Assembly: GCA_964345695.1 (NCBI GenBank)
Contig: CAYFSC010000172.1
Coordinates: forward strand, 1 to 6,330
Source of the DNA: CAYFSC01 sp964345695
GTDB lineage: Bacteria; Bacteroidota; Rhodothermia; Rhodothermales; Salinibacteraceae
DNA: 6,330 bases
Reading direction: 5' to 3'
Shown: piece after piece, positions 1-6,330 of the stretch
Layout of the letters: each line of letters opens with the position of its first letter
How positions within the stretch are numbered: the stretch's first letter is position 1
Notes under the pieces: generated by a model
Told to the model about the DNA's origin: nothing
Database searches by the model: none
Seen by the model: the letters and a program-made list of their open reading frames with translations, nothing else
Made by a program: the position numbers and the translations under genes

Positions 1-17
1 TCAGTTCCCGTCGAGCG

Positions 18-31
18 GGGCGTTGACGCCC
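18..31. repeat. Small perfect hairpin
   Basis: A 5-bp perfect inverted repeat, gggcg (18-22) against cgccc (27-31), closes a four-base ttga loop. It lies five bases before the larger stem-loop at 36-79, so the two would form tandem hairpins in an RNA crossing this leader. No T-run follows it. It is short enough to arise by chance in GC-rich DNA, so a role is uncertain. Confidence 0.35.
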
Positions 32-35
32 TCTT

Positions 36-79
36 CAGCCCTCCTCTGATTCGGCCCAAGCCGGGATCGAGGAGGGCTG
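36..79. other. Long stem-loop in the leader of the lipoprotein gene; possible terminator of an upstream gene or 5' regulatory structure
   Basis: Bases 36-46 (c agccctcctc) pair perfectly with 69-79 (gaggagggct g), giving an 11-bp outer stem. After a one-base bulge at 47, gat (48-50) pairs with atc (66-68). After a bulge at 65, t51 can wobble-pair with g64, and cggc (52-55) pairs with gccg (60-63) around a ccaa tetraloop. Nearly the whole 44-base stretch can fold as one rod. Neither strand has a clear T-run after the stem, so this is not a textbook intrinsic terminator. It ends 68 bases before the lipoprotein start codon. It could end an upstream transcript, protect an RNA end, or act as a leader element; the sequence does not decide between these. 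Bases 80-147 show no other feature I can support. Confidence 0.5.
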
Positions 80-147
80 TCGTATGTTCGGAAGAGACGG
101 GCGTGCGATGTGAATGACGGATACACGAACCCAATCTCGACAGTGGT

Positions 148-3100
148 ATGCGCCCCTTTCTCCGCCTTCTCGTTGTGTGTGTTACCGTCGCGATTACAGT
201 GGGATGCGGGGCGTCCTCCCAGCGGGACACGCTGTTTACGCAGCTCCCGGCCGACTCGACAGGCATCACGTTTGTGAACGACGTGGAGGACACCGTCGAC
301 CGGCACGTCCTCAACTTTCCCTACATGTATAACGGCGGAGGCGTCGCAGCGGGCGATATCAATAACGACGGACGGCCCGACCTCTACTTTACCGCCAACA
401 TGGGGCCGAACAAGCTGTATCGCAATGAGGGCGACTTCCAGTTTCGGGACGTGACCGAGCAGGCCGGCGTCTCTGACACGACGGGCTGGACGACGGGCGT
501 GACGATGGCCGACATCAACGGCGACGGGGCGCTCGACATCTACGTCTGCCGGGCCGGCATCGTGGGCGCCGACCACCGCCGCAACCAGCTCTACATCAAC
601 GACGGCGACGGCTCCTTCACCGAACAGGCCGCCGCGTACGGGCTCGATGCCTCGGCCTACTCCACCCACGCCTCGTTCTTCGATTATGACCGGGACGGCG
701 ACCTCGATCTGTACCTGCTCAACAATCCGCCCATTCGCGACTCACGCGTCAGCACGCAGCCCACAAGCCGGCAGCGGCGCGAGTTCGAGAACGACCAGCT
801 CTTCCGCAACGACGACGGCACGTTCGTCGACGTGACGCCCCGATCGGGCCTGCGGCACGATGCAATTGGGTTCGGACTGAGCGCAACCGTGAGCGACATC
901 AACCAGGACGGCTGGCCCGATGTCTACGTGGCCAACGACTACAACGTGGAGGACCGCCTCTACATCAATCAGCAGGACGGCACCTTCGAGGACCGGATCC
1001 ACCAGTGGACCGACCACATGGCGCGGTCGTCGATGGGCTCCGACATTGCCGACTACAACAATGATGGGCGCCCCGACATTTTCGTCGCCGACATGCTGCC
1101 CGAAGACAACCGGCGGCAGAAGCTTCTGAACATCACGCACCGGCCTAGCGTCACCGAGAACTTTCAGTTTCAGCGCAACGTGCTCCAGTTGCACAATGGA
1201 CCGGTCGATGCTCGTTCGGGATCGGGCGGCAGCTTCAGCGAAATAGGGCAGCTGGCAGGGGTGTCCAACACGGGCTGGAGCTGGGCCCCGCTCTTCGGCG
1301 ACTTCGACCTGGACGGGCACAAAGACCTCTTTGTGTCCAACGGCGTCCGTTACGACCACACGAACATGGACTTTCAGTTCGCCGACTACATTCCAGCGCT
1401 CATGGACGCGTCGACCAGCGAGGAAGAGCTCTATCGTCTGTCCCAAGACATGCCGAGCACACCGATTCCGAACTACATGTTTCGGAATCGCGGCGACCTC
1501 ACGTTCGAGACGACGAGCGCGGAATGGGGTCTTGCGCAGAAGGGATTCTCGAACGGCGCCGCCTACGCGGACCTTGACGGCGACGGCGATCTCGACCTCG
1601 TCGTGAACAACATCGACGATCCGGCCTGGGTGTACCGTAACACGACGGTCGAAACCACCGATCGTCACTTTCTGCGCGTCGCTCTTGAGGGCCCGGAGGC
1701 CAACCGGTTTGGCATTGGGGCCACCGTGACGGTGACGACGCGGGACGGACAGACCTTCTTCCAGGAGATGATGCCGGCGCGCGGGTTTCAGTCCTCGGTT
1801 GAGCCCGTGCTGACCTTCGGGCTGGGGACCGCCGACACGGTGGACGTCACCGTCACTTGGCCCGACCAGACACAGCAGAAGCGCGCACGGGTTCGTGCCG
1901 ATCAGACGCTGTCCCTGCACCACCGCGACGCGCAGCCGGTCGAGGCGGAGTCCTCGTCTCCGCCCGACCTGCGACTGGCCCGTGTGTCTGCGGAAGCGCG
2001 AGGACTGGATGTCACCCACCAGGAAAATGCGTACGAGGACTACCGCGACGAGGCGCTCATGCCCCACATGCTGGCACGACTCGGTCCCGCGTTGGCCCGT
2101 GGGGACGTGAACGCTGACGGACGAGAGGACGTGTTCGTCGGCGGCGCCCGCGAGCAGCAGGCCGCTCTTTTTGTGCAGCAGGACGACGGGAAGTTCGTGT
2201 CCCGCCCCGTTGAGGCGTTCGCCCGTGACGCTGCGTTTGAGGATGTGGCGGCTACGTTTCTCGACGTGAACGGAGACGGGCACGACGATCTCTACGTCGT
2301 CAGCGGGGGGCGCTCGCAGGTGCTTCCGGAAGACTACCAGGACCGGGTCTATCTGAATGATGGCACGGGCAGGCTCGAAGCGGCCCCCGATGTCCTTCCC
2401 GACATCGGAAGCAGCGGCGGAACGGTCGCCGCCCACGACTACGACGGTGACGGCGACCCCGACCTCTTCGTGGGCGGACGCGTGCGGGCCATCGGGTACC
2501 CGTTGCCGCCGCAGAGCTACCTGCTGGAGAACACGGGCGGAACGTTCGAGGACGTGACGGACGCGGTGGCTCCCGCCCTTCGGCGTCCCGGTATGGTGGC
2601 CGATGCGCGTTGGGGCGACATGACGGGGGACGGTCACAAGGAACTGGTCCTGGCCGGCGAATGGATGCCGATCCGCGTGTTTCGGCACGAGGGCGACGGC
2701 GCCTTCACCGACATCAGCAGCACCCTCGGATTCGACGGCTCCAACGGCTGGTGGAACCGACTCGCCCTGGTCGACCTCGATGGGGATGGCGACCTCGACG
2801 TGCTCGGTGGCAACCGGGGCGGCAATCACCAGGTTCAAGCCCGCCCCGACGCCCCGGCGTCCGTCTACGCGGCCGACTTCGATGACGACGGCGACACGGA
2901 GCCCATCATGAGTCACTACATCGACGGGGTGGAGTATCCGGTGCCGCGGCGCGGTCTGCTCATGGACGAGCTGTCGATGTTTCGGGTCCGGTACCAGTCG
3001 TACGCGTCCTACGCCGACGCCACCATGGACGAGGTGCTGACGCCCGAGCAGTGGGAGCGAGCCGAGACCTTCCGGGCGTACACGTTTGCGAGCAGCGTCT

Positions 3101-3477
3101 TCGAACAGCAGGACGACGGCACCTTCACGCGCCATGCCCTGCCGGTGGAGGCCCAGTTCTCCCCCACCCGCGGCGTCGTGGTGCGAGACGTGAACGGCGA
3201 CGACCGCCCCGACGTGCTCCTGGCGGGCAACGACTTTACCCGCCACCGATACTGGGGCCCCTCGGACGCCGGCAAAGGATTGCTCCTGCTCAACCAGGGC
3301 GGAATGAGTTTCAAGGCGCAGCGGGCCGCCGAAAGCGGCTTCTACGCGCCCGGCGACGTGCGCGACCTGCTGCTCGTGCCGACGGCGGACGCTCCGCTCG
3401 TCCTCGTCGGCAACAACGACGCGGCGCTCGATCTTTTCGAGCTTCGGCTTCCCCCGAGCGAGGTCGCCGCGCGGTGA
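148..3477 (+). CDS. VCBS/FG-GAP repeat lipoprotein with central ASPIC/UnbV domain (1109 aa)
   Basis: This is a predicted exported lipoprotein. A short Arg-containing n-region and hydrophobic core lead to a lipobox-like T17-V18-G19-C20, with signal peptidase II expected to cut before C20. The residues after Cys (GASSQRD) show no obvious Bacteroidota surface-export signal. Calcium-loop motifs of the form D-x-[ND]-x-D-G-x-x-[DE], typical of FG-GAP/VCBS propeller repeats, start near D70, D122, D179, D250, D302, D385 and D475. An ASPIC/UnbV domain spans about 506-591. A second set follows at D653, D706, D764, D824 (ending in E), D876, D912 (degenerate) and D1014 (loop Gly replaced by Asp). The protein therefore reads as two propeller regions around an ASPIC domain. 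Segments such as FSEIGQLAGVS followed by WSWAPLFGDFD are typical of the ~1100-residue Bacteroidota/Rhodothermota family, often found near SusC/SusD genes. Its function is unknown; a binding or scaffold role is inference. ATG148 is chosen because it directly precedes the signal peptide; there is no Shine-Dalgarno site. The chitobiase gene follows on the same strand after 130 bases. Confidence 0.96.
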   Translation: MRPFLRLLVVCVTVAITVGCGASSQRDTLFTQLPADSTGITFVNDVEDTVDRHVLNFPYMYNGGGVAAGDINNDGRPDLYFTANMGPNKLYRNEGDFQFRDVTEQAGVSDTTGWTTGVTMADINGDGALDIYVCRAGIVGADHRRNQLYINDGDGSFTEQAAAYGLDASAYSTHASFFDYDRDGDLDLYLLNNPPIRDSRVSTQPTSRQRREFENDQLFRNDDGTFVDVTPRSGLRHDAIGFGLSATVSDINQDGWPDVYVANDYNVEDRLYINQQDGTFEDRIHQWTDHMARSSMGSDIADYNNDGRPDIFVADMLPEDNRRQKLLNITHRPSVTENFQFQRNVLQLHNGPVDARSGSGGSFSEIGQLAGVSNTGWSWAPLFGDFDLDGHKDLFVSNGVRYDHTNMDFQFADYIPALMDASTSEEELYRLSQDMPSTPIPNYMFRNRGDLTFETTSAEWGLAQKGFSNGAAYADLDGDGDLDLVVNNIDDPAWVYRNTTVETTDRHFLRVALEGPEANRFGIGATVTVTTRDGQTFFQEMMPARGFQSSVEPVLTFGLGTADTVDVTVTWPDQTQQKRARVRADQTLSLHHRDAQPVEAESSSPPDLRLARVSAEARGLDVTHQENAYEDYRDEALMPHMLARLGPALARGDVNADGREDVFVGGAREQQAALFVQQDDGKFVSRPVEAFARDAAFEDVAATFLDVNGDGHDDLYVVSGGRSQVLPEDYQDRVYLNDGTGRLEAAPDVLPDIGSSGGTVAAHDYDGDGDPDLFVGGRVRAIGYPLPPQSYLLENTGGTFEDVTDAVAPALRRPGMVADARWGDMTGDGHKELVLAGEWMPIRVFRHEGDGAFTDISSTLGFDGSNGWWNRLALVDLDGDGDLDVLGGNRGGNHQVQARPDAPASVYAADFDDDGDTEPIMSHYIDGVEYPVPRRGLLMDELSMFRVRYQSYASYADATMDEVLTPEQWERAETFRAYTFASSVFEQQDDGTFTRHALPVEAQFSPTRGVVVRDVNGDDRPDVLLAGNDFTRHRYWGPSDAGKGLLLLNQGGMSFKAQRAAESGFYAPGDVRDLLLVPTADAPLVLVGNNDAALDLFELRLPPSEVAAR

Positions 3478-3607
3478 CGAGCGAGATGTCCGTTTCACTA
3501 TCGCGTCGGAGGGTCGACTGAAAACGGCCGATAGAGACGCCTTCAAATTCCCGTGAGAGAGGCCGCGCTCCCCGTCACATTTTCCCGCCCAGCTCCCTGT
3601 TCACCAC
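3478..3607 (+). other. Spacer between the two genes; no clear promoter or terminator
   Basis: This 130-base spacer has only weak inverted repeats: ctatcg (3498-3503) with cgatag (3529-3534), and cgtttca (3491-3497) with tgaaaacg (3519-3526), the latter needing a bulged A. The two overlap, so they cannot both form, and neither is followed by a T-run. I found no good match to the Bacteroidota -33/-7 promoter pattern. The bases just before ATG3608 contain no GGAGG-like ribosome site, as is usual in Bacteroidota-type genomes. The spacing is long for tight co-transcription but does not exclude read-through from the lipoprotein gene. Confidence 0.4.
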
Positions 3608-6235
3608 ATGCAGCCTGATCCCCTTCCATCTCTTGTCTCCAGTCTTTTGTGCCTCGGCGTTCTGGGGGTGTTCGGAACGGCCCTCGCGCAACCCTCCAGC
3701 GAGTCCAGCGCACGGCATCCTGCGGCGGAGGACCTGCACGTCCGCTGGGAAGTGCTCACCAACGTTGTGGATGGCGGCGACCGCTTCCGGTCGCAGATCG
3801 CGCTGACGAACCGTGGGGATGTGCCGCTGCGCGGAGAAGGATGGGCGCTCTACTTCAACGTCCTGCGCCCGATCGATCCGGCCAGTACGCCGCCGTCGGT
3901 TGCGCTTACGCACATCAACGGGGACGTCTACAAGATCGAGCCCGGCGAGGGGTTTGCCCCTGTTGAGCCAGGCGAAACGCGGGCGATTTCGTTCGTGACG
4001 GCCGGGTCGGCCATCAAGGAGATCGATGCGCCGGCCGGCTACTACATCGTCTTCGGGGACGAGCCGCCTGCACCGATCGAGACGGCCACGGTCGCGCCAT
4101 TTACGCGTCCGCAGCAGACGAACCGCGGCCCCAACGATGCTGTGCCGGTGCCGACGCCCGAGCGGCGGTACGAAGCCAACCGGCGCGTGAATGTACCGGT
4201 GGAGGACGTGGGCGCTATCACGCCGACGCCGGTGCGGGTTCAGCGCGGCGACGGACGGGTCACGCTGGACGCGGCGTGGACGCTCGAGTACGAGCCGGGC
4301 CTTCGGAACGAGGCGGAAACTCTGGCCGCTGTCCTGGAGCCGTATCTCGGAGCGCGGCCGTCGATGCGTGAAGGAACGCCTGCGCCCGGAGCGACGACGA
4401 TCGCGCTCCGCCAGGATTCCGTGACGGTCGACGAGGTGGATCGAACGGACGAAGCCTATCGCCTTCGAGTGGCGCCCAATCGGGGCATCGAGATCGTGGG
4501 AAGCGACGCCGCGGGCGTATTTTACGGCGTGCAGAGCCTGCGCGCCCTGCTCCCGGCCGACCCGGCGACGGCGGGCGGATCGGTGCCGCTCGACGCCGTG
4601 ACGGTGACGGACGCGCCGCGGTTTGCCTACCGCGGAATGCACCTGGACGTGTCGCGCAACTTCCAGTCGGTCGAGACCGTGAAGCGGCTGCTGGACGTGA
4701 TGGCCGCCTACAAGCTGAACACGTTCCACTTCCACCTGACGGACGACGAGGGCTGGCGCCTGGCCATCGACGGGCTGCCTGAACTCACACAGGTCGGCGG
4801 GCGCCGCGGCCATACCCTCACGGAGCGCGACCATCTCGTGCCGTCGTACGGTTCCGGTCCGAACCCCGACCCCGAGGTGTCGCAGGGAAGCGGATGGTAC
4901 TCGCGGGACGACTACATCGAGATCCTGCGCTACGCCACGGCGCGCCACATTCGCGTGGTTCCGGAGATCGACCTGCCGGGCCATGCGCGGGCCGCCATCA
5001 AAGCGATGGAGAGCCGGTACCATCGGCTCATGGACGAGGGGCGGACGGACGCCGCGTCGCGCTACCGGCTGGTGCATCCGCAGGACACCTCGCAGTACCG
5101 ATCCGTGCAGGGGTGGACCGACAACGTGATCGATGTGTGCCGGCCGTCGGCGTACCGATTTCTGGAAACTGTCTTCGACGACATCGAGGCCCTGTATGCG
5201 GAGGCCGGCGCGCCGCTATCGACGGTGCACATCGGCGGCGATGAGGTGCCGACCGGCGCCTGGGAAGGCTCTCCGGCGTGCGAGGAGCGGATCGCGACGA
5301 CCGAGGCCGTCGGTGGCGTGGGGGATCTCTACGACCACTTCTTCGAGCGCGTCCGCGCCATGCTCGACGAGCGCGGGCTGACGATGGCGGGATGGGAGGA
5401 GGTGGCGCTCGACGAGGGCGAGGGCGGCCACGCCGACGTGCACCCCGACCCGGACCTGACCGACTCAGGCGTGCAGGCGTACGTCTGGCGAAGCATCTGG
5501 GGTAGCGGCACCGAGGACCTTGCCTACCGCCTGGCGAACGCGGGCGTCGACGTGGTGATGAGCCACGCGTCGAGCTTCTACTTCGACATGGCGTACAACA
5601 AGCATCCGAAGGAAGACGGCTTCTACTGGGCGGCATTCGTCGACACGCGCGACCCCTTCATTTTCGAGCCGTTCAACCTGTTTCAGAGTGCGGAGGAGGA
5701 CCGCATGGGGCGTCCGATCAAGCCGTCGGATTTCGCCGATCACACGCGGCTCCGGCCCGACGCGCGCGACCGCATTTTGGGATTGCAGGGCCAGCTGTGG
5801 GGCGAGACGCTGCGCCGTCCAGACCGTGTGGACGAGATGGCAGCGCCGCGTCTGTTGGGTCTCGCGGAGCGCGCCTGGGCGCCGCATCCGACGTGGACCG
5901 ACATCGACGACCGGATCGACCGCGAGCAGGCCCGCGCCGACGCCTGGACCCGCTTCGCCCACCGCCTCGGGCGGCATGAGCTTGCGCGCCTCGCGCATCA
6001 GTTTGATCTGGAATACCGTCTTCCCGTGCCCGGCGCCGCCATCGAGGACGGCATGCTGCGGGCGAACGTCCCGTACCCGGGCCTCACGATCCGCTATACG
6101 ACGGATGGCAGCACGCCCACGCCGGACGCGCCGCGCTACACCGCGCCCGTCGCGCTCGACGGCGACGGACCGGTGCATCTTCGCGCGTTCGATGTCACCG
6201 GACGAGGGAGTCGGACGGCGGTGGTGCGTCGGTAG
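3608..6235 (+). CDS. Secreted GH20 beta-N-acetylhexosaminidase, chitobiase type (875 aa)
   Basis: This exo-glycosidase removes terminal beta-linked GlcNAc (or GalNAc) from chitobiose, chito-oligomers or glycans by substrate-assisted catalysis through the N-acetyl group. The N-terminus has a hydrophobic stretch (about 6-26) and a likely signal peptidase I site after A25-L26-A27. Domains in order are the CHB_HEX carbohydrate-binding-like domain (about 43-165, including LTHINGDVYKIEP), the GH20b alpha/beta domain (about 202-335), the GH20 barrel (about 336-800) and the C-terminal chitobiase Ig-like domain (about 804-875). Active-site residues are visible: R342 in YRGMHLDVSR, FHFHLTDDEGWR at 373-384, H459 in DLPGH, the catalytic pair D545-E546 in HIGGDE, W596, W627, Y658, W674, W731 and E733. 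These line up with the aromatic cage and Asp-Glu pair known from Serratia marcescens chitobiase, which has a similar length and domain order. The chitobiase-specific LVPSYGSGP loop is also present. ATG3608 is the only in-frame ATG after the upstream stop at 3554-3556. The n-region lacks Lys and Arg, which is odd for a Sec signal. Periplasmic, surface or extracellular location is not resolved. Activity is confidently predicted; the natural substrate is not. Confidence 0.98.
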   Translation: MQPDPLPSLVSSLLCLGVLGVFGTALAQPSSESSARHPAAEDLHVRWEVLTNVVDGGDRFRSQIALTNRGDVPLRGEGWALYFNVLRPIDPASTPPSVALTHINGDVYKIEPGEGFAPVEPGETRAISFVTAGSAIKEIDAPAGYYIVFGDEPPAPIETATVAPFTRPQQTNRGPNDAVPVPTPERRYEANRRVNVPVEDVGAITPTPVRVQRGDGRVTLDAAWTLEYEPGLRNEAETLAAVLEPYLGARPSMREGTPAPGATTIALRQDSVTVDEVDRTDEAYRLRVAPNRGIEIVGSDAAGVFYGVQSLRALLPADPATAGGSVPLDAVTVTDAPRFAYRGMHLDVSRNFQSVETVKRLLDVMAAYKLNTFHFHLTDDEGWRLAIDGLPELTQVGGRRGHTLTERDHLVPSYGSGPNPDPEVSQGSGWYSRDDYIEILRYATARHIRVVPEIDLPGHARAAIKAMESRYHRLMDEGRTDAASRYRLVHPQDTSQYRSVQGWTDNVIDVCRPSAYRFLETVFDDIEALYAEAGAPLSTVHIGGDEVPTGAWEGSPACEERIATTEAVGGVGDLYDHFFERVRAMLDERGLTMAGWEEVALDEGEGGHADVHPDPDLTDSGVQAYVWRSIWGSGTEDLAYRLANAGVDVVMSHASSFYFDMAYNKHPKEDGFYWAAFVDTRDPFIFEPFNLFQSAEEDRMGRPIKPSDFADHTRLRPDARDRILGLQGQLWGETLRRPDRVDEMAAPRLLGLAERAWAPHPTWTDIDDRIDREQARADAWTRFAHRLGRHELARLAHQFDLEYRLPVPGAAIEDGMLRANVPYPGLTIRYTTDGSTPTPDAPRYTAPVALDGDGPVHLRAFDVTGRGSRTAVVRR

Positions 6236-6243
6236 GGCTTGGG

Positions 6244-6270
6244 CGCTCTGGAAGCTGCGGACGCTCTGGA
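6244..6270. repeat. Short direct repeat cgctctgga after the hexosaminidase gene
   Basis: The nonamer cgctctgga occurs at 6244-6252 and again at 6262-6270, with an 18-base period, just after the TAG stop. It leads into a purine-rich tract (about 6268-6307) built of gga/gaa/agg units. No hairpin followed by T residues is present, so no terminator can be assigned. Two copies of nine bases could be chance. Confidence 0.35.
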
Positions 6271-6281
6271 GGAAAGGAGGA

Positions 6282-6330
6282 ATGGAAGAAAGGAAGGGCA
6301 GAGCGAGTCAGCGGTTCGACATCGATGTGG
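6282..6330 (+). CDS. Possible 5' end of a further gene, cut by the window edge
   Basis: An ATG at 6282 opens a frame that stays open to the window end and reads MEERKGRASQRFDIDV. A perfect Shine-Dalgarno-like AAAGGAGG lies at 6273-6280, but only one base separates it from the ATG, which is too close for normal ribosome placement. The only other candidate start in this frame is GTG at 6327, too far downstream to use that site. The tract is purine-rich, so both the motif and the open frame may be chance. Purine-rich, repeat-like codons of this kind sometimes precede small four-helix-bundle (23S rRNA intervening-sequence type) proteins, but sixteen codons are too few to assign a family. Confidence 0.2.
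   Translation, partial: MEERKGRASQRFDIDV

Noticed and set aside
83..90. TATGTTCG as a Bacteroidota-type -7 promoter element (TAnnTTTG)
   Set aside because: It has one mismatch in the conserved part, and no TTG-type -33 element is found at the right spacing. One weak match in this length of DNA is expected by chance.
1..117. An open + strand frame from base 1 to a stop at 115-117 that could be the tail of an upstream gene
   Set aside because: The 38-residue translation matches no family I recognise, includes unusual Cys and Arg content, and runs through the long stem-loop at 36-79. Non-coding leader fits better, though an upstream gene end within the first ~50 bases in another frame cannot be excluded.
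3491..3534. Inverted repeats in the spacer as a terminator for the lipoprotein gene
   Set aside because: The stems are six to seven pairs with loops of more than 20 bases or a bulge, they exclude each other, and no T-run follows.
742..3546. A 934-codon open frame on the minus strand, antisense to the lipoprotein gene
   Set aside because: It runs opposite to a gene with clear repeat motifs, a lipobox and an ASPIC domain. Its translation shows no recognisable domain and is rich in Val, Arg and His, as expected from reading GC-rich Asp/Gly codons backwards.
3575..5077. A 500-codon minus-strand open frame antisense to the start of the hexosaminidase gene
   Set aside because: It overlaps a gene with full GH20 domain structure and intact catalytic residues. 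The antisense translation has no recognisable motif and is explained by base composition.

Overview
The window is GC-rich and carries two complete, long genes on the + strand plus short flanking pieces. Both products are exported and look acidic by inspection, with many Asp and Glu and few Lys. Neither gene has a recognisable Shine-Dalgarno site. The first product belongs to a family of very long VCBS/ASPIC lipoproteins that is especially common in Bacteroidota and Rhodothermota. Together this suggests a GC-rich, possibly halophilic member of the Rhodothermota (Salinibacter-like) or a related Bacteroidota lineage. That placement is inference, because no marker gene is present.

Layout. Bases 1-147 are a non-coding leader containing a small hairpin (18-31) and a larger, nearly continuous stem-loop (36-79). 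Bases 148-3477 encode an 1109-residue predicted lipoprotein. It has two FG-GAP/VCBS-type calcium-binding propeller regions separated by an ASPIC/UnbV domain. Bases 3478-3607 are a 130-base spacer with no convincing terminator or promoter. Bases 3608-6235 encode an 875-residue secreted GH20 beta-N-acetylhexosaminidase of the bacterial chitobiase type, with all four expected domains and an intact active site. Bases 6236-6330 hold short direct repeats, a purine-rich tract and possibly the first codons of another gene cut by the window edge.

How the genes may work together. The hexosaminidase should remove terminal GlcNAc (or GalNAc) from chitobiose and other chito-oligosaccharides or glycans outside the cytoplasm. 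The VCBS/ASPIC lipoprotein has no known enzymatic activity, but relatives are often encoded near SusC/SusD-type outer-membrane uptake genes. A plausible reading is the edge of a glycan-utilisation locus, with a membrane-anchored binding or scaffold protein next to an exo-acting glycosidase. No SusC, SusD, transporter, regulator or endo-chitinase lies in the window, so this remains a hypothesis. I saw no RNA gene, CRISPR array, insertion sequence or clearly new system.
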